A stretch of 9,377 nt of DNA from JANRKG01 sp033763635. GTDB taxonomy: Bacteria; Cyanobacteriota; Cyanobacteriia; GCF-001939115. The position numbers and the translations under genes were made by a program. The notes beneath the pieces are model-generated. The model ran no database searches and was not told the DNA's origin. It was given only the letters and a program-made list of their open reading frames with translations. This document shows, in pieces, positions 1 to 6,550 of this stretch. Position 1 is the first letter of the stretch. Each line of letters starts with the position of its first letter. The stretch is taken from positions 1 through 9,377 of the forward strand of contig JANRKG010000486.1 in NCBI GenBank assembly GCA_033763635.1. Reading direction: 5' to 3'.

Positions 1-594
1 GCGTTGGATGCACGCGGCTCTAAGTTGATGCCCGACAAGAAAGACTTCGGCTATGCCTTCCCTTGCGATGGCCCTGGTCGTGGTGGTACTTGCGACATCT
101 CTGCTTGGGACGCTTTCTACCTCGCTATGTTCTGGATGCTGAACACCATTGGTTGGGTCACCTTCTACTGGCACTGGAAGCATCTGGGGGTATGGCAAGG
201 TAACGTAGCTCAGTTCAATGAGTCCTCAACTTACTTGATGGGCTGGCTGCGGGATTACCTATGGTTGAACTCTGCTCAGTTGATCAACGGGTACAACCCC
301 TACGGCATGAACAACCTGTCTGTGTGGGCCTGGATGTTCCTCTTCGGACACCTGGTTTGGGCGACTGGCTTCATGTTCCTGATTAGCTGGCGCGGTTACT
401 GGCAAGAACTGATCGAAACGATCGTGTGGGCGCATGAGCGCACTCCTCTGGCGAACCTGGTTCGTTGGAAGGACAAGCCCGTTGCTCTCTCCATCGTTCA
501 AGCTCGTCTGGTCGGGTTGGCTCACTTCACGGTTGGCTACATCCTCACCTACGCTGCGTTCCTGATCGCTTCTACGGCTGGTAAGTTCGGTTGA
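1..594 (+). CDS. psaB: Photosystem I P700 chlorophyll a apoprotein A2 (PsaB), C-terminal part
   Basis: PsaB and PsaA form the membrane heterodimer at the core of photosystem I, carrying P700, the primary acceptors and the FX iron-sulfur cluster. The frame is open from base 1 (Ala-Leu-Asp-Ala-Arg), so the 5' part of the gene (about 540 codons) lies outside the window; 197 codons and a TGA remain. The FX loop CDGPGRGGTC supplies two of the four cluster cysteines (window residues 22 and 31). Three membrane helices follow, matching the last three of the eleven in PsaB (about residues 36-59, 106-134 and 168-192). In the middle one, His117 of FGHLVWA is the P700 chlorophyll ligand, Met125 lies at the A0 site and Trp134 stacks on the phylloquinone. 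These spacings fit T. elongatus H660, M668 and W677. The protein ends normally in AGKFG. The call is essentially certain. Confidence 0.99.
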   Translation, partial: ALDARGSKLMPDKKDFGYAFPCDGPGRGGTCDISAWDAFYLAMFWMLNTIGWVTFYWHWKHLGVWQGNVAQFNESSTYLMGWLRDYLWLNSAQLINGYNPYGMNNLSVWAWMFLFGHLVWATGFMFLISWRGYWQELIETIVWAHERTPLANLVRWKDKPVALSIVQARLVGLAHFTVGYILTYAAFLIASTAGKFG

Positions 595-624
595 TCTGAA
601 TCTCCTAGTGGTAATTGAATAATC

Positions 625-658
625 AAAAACCCTCTGATCTACTGGTCAGAGGGTTTTT
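625..658 (+). terminator. Rho-independent terminator after psaB, probably bidirectional
   Basis: An eight-bp perfect GC-rich stem (CCCTCTGA at 630-637 with TCAGAGGG at 646-653) has an 8-nt loop. It is flanked by AAAAA (625-629) and TTTTT (654-658). The hairpin plus T run starts 31 nt after the psaB stop. Because the A run becomes a T run on the other strand, the same element also suits the leftward acylphosphatase transcript, which ends at 723. Confidence 0.9.
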
Positions 659-722
659 GTTTGGCTTGTAATGATTTAGTAGGGGGATATCCGCTCGTGA
701 GATGAGATGGGGAAAGCTCTCT

Positions 723-1013
723 TCAAATCGTTCGCCGTGTCTCAAAACCCTGGAGTCCCTCGACCTGCCCGTACTCTATCTTCACATTCTTGACGATCGC
801 TGTTTCTGGTCCTTGCTCACACCAGCGCAGCATTGCTGAGACTTGTGCTTCCGGGCCTTCAAAAACGGCTTCTACTCGTCCATCCGTCAGGTTGCGAACC
901 CAGCCGCTCAAACCCCGTTCACTGGCAACCTGGCAAGTGGTAAACCGATAGCCAACTCCTTGAACCCGGCCTGAAATCCAAGCATGGACGTGGACGATCG
1001 CCGTATTTTCCAT
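723..1013 (-). CDS. acyP: Acylphosphatase
   Basis: Small cytosolic enzyme that hydrolyses carboxyl-phosphate bonds such as those of acetyl phosphate and carbamoyl phosphate. The 96-residue product has the usual length and the full family signature: GRVQGVGYRF at residues 15-24, with phosphate-binding Arg23, and GWVRNLTDG at 37-45, with catalytic Asn41. A typical alpha/beta sandwich sequence follows. I chose the ATG at 1013 because GGGGGAG lies just upstream (spacing only 3 nt). An in-frame GTG at 1025 would add four residues but overlaps that site and has no ribosome-binding site of its own. The gene lies 34 bp downstream of the DUF4126-like gene and is probably cotranscribed with it. The 625-658 hairpin is its likely terminator. 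The physiological role of bacterial acylphosphatases is poorly defined. Confidence 0.95.
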   Translation of the reverse strand: MENTAIVHVHAWISGRVQGVGYRFTTCQVASERGLSGWVRNLTDGRVEAVFEGPEAQVSAMLRWCEQGPETAIVKNVKIEYGQVEGLQGFETRRTI

Positions 1014-1047
1014 AGTCTCCCCCACTGACTGGCTGAAGTGCCTCTTT

Positions 1048-1644
1048 TTAATCCGGGTCTAGTTTACCCTGCCGGGGATGACGGTGCTTTTTATCCGCAG
1101 ACTGGGTTAAGTACCAGCGCCGCCACTCTTTAGAACTGCGAATCGAGAGCCATAACAGTAACAGGGCAATTAACCCACCCTGGCGGGGGGCATCGAACGC
1201 AAATAATACCAGCACAACGCACAAAGTATCCTGGGCCAGAATGACCCACAGGGGAAGACCTCGCAATCGATAGAACCACCCGACCAGCACAAGTTGCAAA
1301 ACCAGGGCCAGCAATCCACCAATCCCACCCAGGATGCCAATCAGCCAGATAGGCACTCCCGCTGTTTTGGCAACGACGATCCCCATCAAGGCACCCACGA
1401 GGGGGCTAAACAAGAGTTGAAGAATTTGCAAAGACCGTTGAATTAAGGCTTCTGTAGAGGCTAGCAGTTCCAGTAATGACCAACTGACCAGAATACCCAG
1501 CACGATCGAGGGAGAGAACCGCCCTAAAATAGGCACCTCAGACCAAAGGTTACTTCCCTGTAGTAAACCAATCATTAATAAGGGCAATGCTATTCTCATC
1601 CCAGCCGCTGCTGAAGCTGAGAGAACTGCAAGAAGCTCAATCAT
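1048..1644 (-). CDS. DUF4126-like integral membrane protein
   Basis: A 198-residue, very hydrophobic protein of unknown function. It starts MIELLAVLSASAAAGMRIAL, which resembles the opening of DUF4126 proteins as I remember them; no domain search was possible. About five or six membrane segments can be seen, near residues 8-29, 46-66, 80-97, 99-122, 131-151 and 156-168. A basic, hydrophilic tail follows (SSKEWRRWY onward). The ATG at 1644 fits the family N-terminus. An in-frame TTG at 1680 would add twelve unconvincing residues rich in Arg, Ser and Gly. No clear ribosome-binding site precedes either start. The gene is followed after 34 bp by acylphosphatase, suggesting a two-gene operon. The 195-bp gap upstream suggests it is separate from the DGDI-module cluster. 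No catalytic motif is visible. Confidence 0.8.
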   Translation of the reverse strand: MIELLAVLSASAAAGMRIALPLLMIGLLQGSNLWSEVPILGRFSPSIVLGILVSWSLLELLASTEALIQRSLQILQLLFSPLVGALMGIVVAKTAGVPIWLIGILGGIGGLLALVLQLVLVGWFYRLRGLPLWVILAQDTLCVVLVLFAFDAPRQGGLIALLLLWLSIRSSKEWRRWYLTQSADKKHRHPRQGKLDPD

Positions 1645-1722
1645 GGTAGAACCCAGACCCCAAGAACCTCTACTTCTCAATCGAGATCAAAGTAGAGGCA
1701 GATTAACCTTTCTTGTTATTTA

Positions 1723-1750
1723 TATATAGCTTTACATTTCCCGATCGCAA
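1723..1750 (-). promoter_or_regulatory. Possible sigma70-type promoter for the DUF4126-like gene and acyP
   Basis: On the minus strand TTGCGA (1745-1750) is followed after 16 nt by TATATA (1723-1728), within an AT-rich run. Each element matches four of six consensus bases, so this is a plausible but weak call. A short inverted repeat, GGTAAAATACC, lies just upstream at 1765-1775 and could be an operator or chance. Confidence 0.3.
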
Positions 1751-1792
1751 GTGTCTCAAATTCAGGTAAAATACCTATTCTTCTGAAAACGA

Positions 1793-1816
1793 GCGTAGCT
1801 TTTTATAAAAATACGC
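1793..1816 (-). terminator. AT-rich inverted repeat downstream of the 295-residue gene, possible weak terminator
   Basis: GCGTA (1793-1797) pairs with TACGC (1812-1816). Between them lies the perfect 12-bp palindrome TTTTTATAAAAA (1800-1811), and two unpaired bases (GC, 1798-1799) break one arm. On the minus strand it starts 24 nt after the stop at 1840 and is followed by CTCGTTTT, so it could end the cluster transcript. The stem is AT-rich and the T run short, so an mRNA 3'-end stabiliser or a protein site is also possible. Confidence 0.4.
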
Positions 1817-1839
1817 ACATTGTGGAGGGATAGTCCCCT

Positions 1840-2727
1840 CTACCCTCGGAACATCAAACGAGCGAGGGACTGAAAGGGACTCGTAGGATTGAGCAGTTGG
1901 GCAAGGGTCCATCGCTTGATGGGGGGCATGACCACAGGCATGATGCGATCGTGTAGCGCTTCCCAAAAGAGCGGCACGGCAAAGGAAAGAAAGGACAACA
2001 CAATCCGACTAATGGCATCTGGGTTGACCTGGTTGATCAGACCTCCCAGATTTGTAACGGTATTCCAGCCAATGCAAACCGCAGGGACGGCCCAGACTAT
2101 TTTGTTGACCGTCGCACTGATCCGGCTGCGGATACTTTGCAGGAGTTGACCGACTAACCAATAATGGGCCATTGCAATGTCATATCCGTAGGGATGGTTC
2201 ACATACTCCCGCCGGATTTGATTCAGAATGTCTCCATCCAGAGAGACGATCGTTTTTAAGGCCCGCTGACCCGATCGCCGATTCCCGGTTTGCAGATGGG
2301 TGGGAAGGGAGGAGGGTCCGTACCAGTAGGTTTGAAAGGTTAGCCCCGATTGCATCGTTACGACTTTACGCAACTTGCCATTTTGGCCTCTAATTTCCGA
2401 TTCTTCAAAAAGGGCGTAGTGGCGAAGTTGCTGGAGTAGGGGATCGGATACCTGGGGCACCAGACGTTGCTGACGGGCCACCGTGATCTGCTCTAGCCCG
2501 CTCACATTCAAATGAATCGCAAATTCCCCATCTTCAATGGTGATGGGAACTCCCTCACCCAAGGGCGGTAGACCTCGATTGCCGATGGACTTTCTCTGAA
2601 AAGTGCCCAGCAGTCGGTTTAACGACCGAAATGACGATCGGCCTCGGCGACCGAGCCGTTGAACCAGAGGGACAAAAACGACCCGGTATTCATCGATCGC
2701 ATCACTCTTGGGCCGAGATGTTTTCAT
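1840..2727 (-). CDS. DGDI-module protein with a C-terminal membrane hairpin, function unknown
   Basis: I do not recognise this 295-residue protein. A basic N-terminus (about residues 20-50, many Arg) is followed by a soluble region (60-155). The module shared with its three upstream neighbours comes next: DGDI at residues 164-167 and His188, exactly 21 residues after the Ile, with PYGYD between. Two hydrophobic segments follow, about 208-231 and 239-258, separated by a short polar turn. They look like a membrane hairpin, leaving a short amphipathic, Pro-rich C-terminus. The ATG at 2727 lies inside the end of the upstream gene (26-nt overlap) and has no Shine-Dalgarno sequence, so translation is probably coupled to that gene. 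It is the last gene of the four-gene cluster. Membrane location is inferred from hydrophobicity alone. Confidence 0.8.
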   Translation of the reverse strand: MKTSRPKSDAIDEYRVVFVPLVQRLGRRGRSSFRSLNRLLGTFQRKSIGNRGLPPLGEGVPITIEDGEFAIHLNVSGLEQITVARQQRLVPQVSDPLLQQLRHYALFEESEIRGQNGKLRKVVTMQSGLTFQTYWYGPSSLPTHLQTGNRRSGQRALKTIVSLDGDILNQIRREYVNHPYGYDIAMAHYWLVGQLLQSIRSRISATVNKIVWAVPAVCIGWNTVTNLGGLINQVNPDAISRIVLSFLSFAVPLFWEALHDRIMPVVMPPIKRWTLAQLLNPTSPFQSLARLMFRG

Positions 2728-3490
2728 GGGGAAGGGTTACGGTAGCTTCGTTACGACGACGAATCACAATATCTTGCATCAGATCCACCATGAACTTCAA
2801 GAGACCCCGCCACTGTGCTTCTCCATTCAGGACGGCTTCGCGATGGACATTCAGTAAAAACTCACGGTTCGGATCTTGCAGCAACCGCTGGTCAAAGCGA
2901 TTGATGATATCGCCGTCAATTTGGATGATGGTTTGGGATGAAATGATGTCAATAATGTTATCTGAGGCGGCTTCATCCCCAGAAATGAGATGCCGCAACT
3001 CACGCAACTTGCGGAGACTTCGCAGAAACTGGCTGTCCTCTAATAAGCGGTGCAGACGAGTTTCATCCAACGTGCTATCGGGATCGGGCAACTCAGGAAA
3101 CTGTTCAGACTCAGGGGCGCTTGCAAGATATTCGTTGTAGGCATCCTGTAACTTATGTCGCAGTTTCACAAATCGTTCCCGAATTCCAGGATCGAGCGTG
3201 TGTTCATCAAAGTAGGGATCATTAACATCCAGGGGAATGCAGTAGAGGGCTTGATAGGCATCTTCTGGATTAAATTTATGCCCGCTAATTTCCGAAACCA
3301 CCATCGTATTCACTTCCAGGGCGGTGATGTCGTTCAGCACCTCCCCAAGGGAGTTCAGAAACCTATCTAATTTATCTTGGACATAATCTAACGTTTTGGA
3401 GCGTCCCACCTGGGAACTTCCCGTTGGCACAGGGGCATTTTGGGGGGGACGGCTACTGCCATTCGATCGAGCGTTGCGAACACTGGTCAC
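2702..3490 (-). CDS. DGDI-module soluble protein, function unknown
   Basis: A 262-residue protein I cannot assign to a family. The first 30 residues are Ser-, Pro- and Gly-rich and probably disordered. Residues 31-125 look mainly helical, and 126-145 form an acidic, Pro-rich linker. A charged helix rich in Arg and Leu (146-170) leads into the shared module: TIIQIDGDI at 187-195 and His216, again 21 residues after the Ile. A final long helix follows. There is no signal peptide or membrane segment, so it is probably cytosolic. The GTG start at 3490 is supported by GGAGG ten nt upstream. It lies 59 nt after the giant acidic gene and overlaps the next gene by 26 nt, so the two downstream genes are probably translated together. 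No catalytic signature is visible. Confidence 0.85.
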   Translation of the reverse strand: MTSVRNARSNGSSRPPQNAPVPTGSSQVGRSKTLDYVQDKLDRFLNSLGEVLNDITALEVNTMVVSEISGHKFNPEDAYQALYCIPLDVNDPYFDEHTLDPGIRERFVKLRHKLQDAYNEYLASAPESEQFPELPDPDSTLDETRLHRLLEDSQFLRSLRKLRELRHLISGDEAASDNIIDIISSQTIIQIDGDIINRFDQRLLQDPNREFLLNVHREAVLNGEAQWRGLLKFMVDLMQDIVIRRRNEATVTLPHENISAQE

Positions 3491-3500
3491 GGGTTAGAAT

Positions 3501-3505
3501 CCTCC
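3501..3505 (-). promoter_or_regulatory. Ribosome binding site that fixes the GTG start at 3490
   Basis: A perfect GGAGG on the minus strand lies 10 nt before the GTG at 3490. The next in-frame GTG, at 3481, would be 19 nt away. This is the strongest Shine-Dalgarno sequence in the cluster. Confidence 0.7.
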
Positions 3506-3549
3506 GACTAAATGAGGCAATGACAAGAACTGAGCATTCATGGGAGGGA

Positions 3550-6435
3550 TCATTTGGAGTCCGCAGGAGGGTTTTCGTCGAGATCATCAGACAGGGTGAA
3601 ATCGGCAAAGGGATCATCCAGATCTGCACCGAATGTTTCTTCCCTAAGCATCAGGGATTCTTCTAACAATGCATCGGACTCCAAATCAATTCCATAGAGA
3701 TTCGCCTGGGGCATCGGTTGGGGATTTTTTGCTTCCGTTGGCGCATCAAAGAGGGCTGCGAGTTCCGCTTCTGATAACTCAGAGGGAGTCTCGGTCGAAG
3801 CTGGAAATGGGGTTGGGTCAGCGGCGGATTCCCCAAACAAGGATGCCAGGGATTCTTCCATGCTCAAGTTAGGGTCGATCGGTGGAAGATCGGTGGCGAA
3901 CTCAGAACCCTCCAGCGATGGCGCATTCCCAAACAGGGAAGCCAGGGGATCGTTAGCCTCTTCTTCTGTAGGAGCGGCTTCTGCCTGGAACAGATCCTCA
4001 ACCGCCTCTGTTTCTATCCCAGCCTCAAACTCCGAGAAGCTAATGGGTTCAGTTTGGGGGGCGTGCTCCTGGAACAGATCGGCTAGTCCTCCTGCGGGAA
4101 AGGACTCTCCAGGCACAGGAGGCGGGGGTGGCAAGGGAAGAGAACCGGATTCTGCTAAACCGGAGGTCAGGTCCAATCCCTCCATTTCAGAGAAACTATC
4201 AACCGTCTCCAGACTTTCGAAGGCGTTGTCTTCCGAAGACTCCTGCTCAAATAGAGCATTCAGATCTTCGTCCCTTGTTGCATAGGTGTCAGGGCTAAGA
4301 GGAACTTCCTCCACCTCCACAGGTTCTTCAAACAGGGAAGTCAAAGCTGTTTCTGAAGGGGTTTCTTCTTCCAGAGACAGTGAGAAATCTAGAGGAGCTT
4401 CTTCCGCGATCGAGGCTTCAAAGAGGTCTGCCGCGTCTGAGTCTTCAATCCCTGTCTCAAAAGCCGCTGCATCGGCCTCTTCTTGCACGAACAGGGTGGC
4501 ATCCTCTTCTAGACTGTCTTCGATCTCGAATAGCCCTGCTAAGTCTCCACTGACCTCAAAACTGGGCGGTTCCTCCGGGAAACTTATTCCTTCGGTGGGT
4601 AAAGGTTCACCGATTGTTTCCACAGGTAGCTCTATCACAGCATCTATCAGGGATTCATCGGTGAATAAGGCTGTTAGCACCGCATCATCCTCTGCTGGAA
4701 TATCCGCAGCGGGGTGTACTCCCGGCACCGCCGGAGTTTCCAAATCAACAAAATCTGCTTCGGATAACTCAGGACTCTCTGGAGTTGCCTCCTCTCCAAA
4801 CATGGAAGCCAGGGCAGTTTCATCCCCCGGATTGAGATTCCCCAACAACTCTCCTGTAGGCACTTCATTGAAAAGATCATCCAGGGGAACCTCGGACGAT
4901 GCTAAAGAGGATTCCGGAGTCTCGAAATCGAGAGGGGCAGCCTCCTCTAAACGACCCAGGAAAGAATTGGCACTGTCAATCGGATCGGCAGGGGTGGGAT
5001 CGGCAAAGCTTTCCTCGATCGTGCCAAAATTTCCCTCTTCCAGAAAGAGATTCGTTTCAGAGGCTTCTTCATCTGGGAAGAACAGATCAGGGGCCGCAGG
5101 TTGATCCTCAGTGAGATCAAAACCCGCTTCGAGAAAACTTTCATCCGGAAGGGACAGGTCAGGTTCAGCAGCCCCTTCATTGCTCCAGGAAACGTTTGCT
5201 TCAGAGGATGCATCAGCGCTCAGATCAAAACCTGCTTCAAGGAAACTTTCCTCTGGGAAGGATAAATCTGTTTCTGCGCTTCCCTCTTCTGGGAAGGGGA
5301 GATCGGTATCAGTCAACTCATCCGCCGATTCATCATCGGTAAAGAGCGCAGCCAGAGACTCTTCCGCTTCGGTTTCAGTGGGTTCAGGTAGATCCAGCCC
5401 CATAGAAGGATCGTCAGAAGTGCCGATCGCCCCGATCGCCCCCACGACTCCTAATACAGCCGAGGGAACCGTGAGATCGGGGGCAGCAGGATCAGCACAG
5501 AAGTCATCCGGCGGATTACCCGCCTCTGCGAAAGGGTCTGTCCCTTCCGCCTCCTCAGGAAGGGCAAATTCTGCTAAGAGATCATCGGGCATGATTTCTG
5601 AGGAGTCTGGTGGGATGGAATCAAACCCACCTTCTAGATCTCCGAGTAAGGCATCCCCAACGTCCGGTTCTTCTAGGATGGCTTCACTCACTTCCTCTGG
5701 AACTTCAGAGTCAAGGAATTCCTCTGCCATGAGGTCAGGAATCTCGAAAGGTTCAGCCTCCGCTAACCCTTCCGGTTCGGTCATGATGTCACCCAATGCG
5801 CCCGGACTATCGGGGCTGAGGTCTGGTTCGTCAAACACCCCAGAGGAATTATCGAAAGTTCCGTCTGGATCATCAAAGATTGCCGAAGGATCAGAAATTG
5901 GCGGAACATCTGCTTCACTGACAACAGAAGGGAATTCTGGGCCAGGTTCCGCGCTGCGAGGAGGCCTTGCGGGTTCCAGGATGCGACCCGAAGGAACCCC
6001 TGCGGCAGGGGGAAGGGGGGGTGTTGTCCCCTCAGGCAACAGGGGAGGGGGAACAGTGGGATCGCCATAAGTGACATCCACCAGCATGTTAAAGAGCCGC
6101 TGAATGCCCTGGAGATTCTTTTGAATAATCTCCCGGCCCTGCCGTACCTGTTCGATATGGAAGCCACGCAGTTCAGTGTAGGGACCATTCGCCAGGAATT
6201 GCGGGCCTACCTCTGTTTCAATGTCCCCGTCCAGGATGTTAATGCGGGTACGCATCCGGTATCCTGGTTGAGACTCATCTATCGGTTTGGACTCATCCGC
6301 CTCTAACCCGCCCCCATTGGCTGGAACAACCCAGGTGGTAATTTTTAATTCGATCGCGTCGCTTAAGGCCAGCTTGAGGGCACGGGTGAGATCGCCCGCC
6401 TTTAGTTCCCGCTTAAAGTCATCACTGGTAGCCAT
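3550..6435 (-). CDS. Giant hyperacidic protein with N-terminal DGDI module and LxxLF repeats, function unknown
   Basis: A 961-residue protein of no family I can name. The head (residues 1-125) is closely related to the whole of the small upstream protein. It has a helix (DDFKRELKAG onward), the strand AIELKITTWVV (27-37), DGDI at 69-72, His93 and a helix to about 120. A Pro-rich linker follows (126-160). The remaining 800 residues look disordered: crowded with Asp, Glu, Ser, Pro and Ala, with only five Lys or Arg after residue 160 and one Trp. Within this tail a 36-residue repeat covers 377-472, a Leu-x-x-Leu-Phe motif recurs 13 times between 361 and 896, and a run of Pro lies near 767-775. 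There is no signal peptide. The only hydrophobic patch in the tail is weak (about 323-338). The ATG at 6435 follows GGAAGA by 5 nt and matches the start of the paralogue. A scaffold or multivalent binding protein is an inference only. Confidence 0.9.
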   Translation of the reverse strand: MATSDDFKRELKAGDLTRALKLALSDAIELKITTWVVPANGGGLEADESKPIDESQPGYRMRTRINILDGDIETEVGPQFLANGPYTELRGFHIEQVRQGREIIQKNLQGIQRLFNMLVDVTYGDPTVPPPLLPEGTTPPLPPAAGVPSGRILEPARPPRSAEPGPEFPSVVSEADVPPISDPSAIFDDPDGTFDNSSGVFDEPDLSPDSPGALGDIMTEPEGLAEAEPFEIPDLMAEEFLDSEVPEEVSEAILEEPDVGDALLGDLEGGFDSIPPDSSEIMPDDLLAEFALPEEAEGTDPFAEAGNPPDDFCADPAAPDLTVPSAVLGVVGAIGAIGTSDDPSMGLDLPEPTETEAEESLAALFTDDESADELTDTDLPFPEEGSAETDLSFPEESFLEAGFDLSADASSEANVSWSNEGAAEPDLSLPDESFLEAGFDLTEDQPAAPDLFFPDEEASETNLFLEEGNFGTIEESFADPTPADPIDSANSFLGRLEEAAPLDFETPESSLASSEVPLDDLFNEVPTGELLGNLNPGDETALASMFGEEATPESPELSEADFVDLETPAVPGVHPAADIPAEDDAVLTALFTDESLIDAVIELPVETIGEPLPTEGISFPEEPPSFEVSGDLAGLFEIEDSLEEDATLFVQEEADAAAFETGIEDSDAADLFEASIAEEAPLDFSLSLEEETPSETALTSLFEEPVEVEEVPLSPDTYATRDEDLNALFEQESSEDNAFESLETVDSFSEMEGLDLTSGLAESGSLPLPPPPPVPGESFPAGGLADLFQEHAPQTEPISFSEFEAGIETEAVEDLFQAEAAPTEEEANDPLASLFGNAPSLEGSEFATDLPPIDPNLSMEESLASLFGESAADPTPFPASTETPSELSEAELAALFDAPTEAKNPQPMPQANLYGIDLESDALLEESLMLREETFGADLDDPFADFTLSDDLDENPPADSK
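5020..5307 (-). repeat. Diverged 36-residue tandem repeat inside the acidic protein
   Basis: Residues 377-412, 413-448 and 449-472 align without gaps as two full units and a two-thirds unit. Each full unit is three 12-residue blocks: a block like TDLPFPEEGSAE, a block like TDLSFPEESFLE, and a block beginning AGFDL. SFLEAGFDL is identical in the first two units, and its DNA recurs at exactly 108 bp (GATCAA at 5115 and 5223). The DNA copies differ at several bases, so the duplication is not fresh. Confidence 0.8.
6326..6357. repeat. 32-bp identical repeat, copy in the giant gene
   Basis: This stretch is identical to 6861-6892. It encodes AIELKITTWVV in the head of the acidic protein and shows that the heads of the two neighbouring genes are duplicates. 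It includes a CGATCG core. Confidence 0.85.
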
Positions 6436-6440
6436 GACAG

Positions 6441-6446
6441 TCTTCC
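6441..6446 (-). promoter_or_regulatory. Ribosome binding site of the giant acidic gene
   Basis: GGAAGA sits 5 nt before the ATG at 6435. The paralogous gene upstream has the same GGAAGA at the same 5-nt spacing (6991-6996), so the leader was apparently duplicated with the coding head. This supports both starts. Confidence 0.6.
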
Positions 6447-6550
6447 AAAATCAAACGGTGCAATTGCAATGGACCCCAAAAGTCACTCAACTATATCAAA
6501 AACTTTTAGAAAGATAGGGAAATATCGAATTTCCTCCTGACCATTCTCCC

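Noticed and set aside
1820..1845. GAGGG/CCCTC hairpin near the stop of the 295-residue gene, considered as a terminator
   Set aside because: The stem is only 5 bp and is not followed by a T run at terminator distance on the minus strand.
1775..1966. 63-codon minus frame overlapping the end of the 295-residue gene
   Set aside because: Composition is not protein-like (many His, Cys and Pro), and it overlaps a gene supported by its shared module.
5111..6070. Long Ser-rich open frame (319 codons) on the plus strand, with another at 4286-5104
   Set aside because: They lie antisense to the giant acidic gene. Their Ser/Gly-rich low complexity is what the reverse complement of Asp/Glu/Ser/Pro codons gives, and the minus-strand frame has the domain, paralogue and ribosome site.
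6459..6468. Palindrome TGCAATTGCA between the two paralogous genes
   Set aside because: Ten bp is short, there is no convincing promoter around it, and nothing links it to a known regulator.
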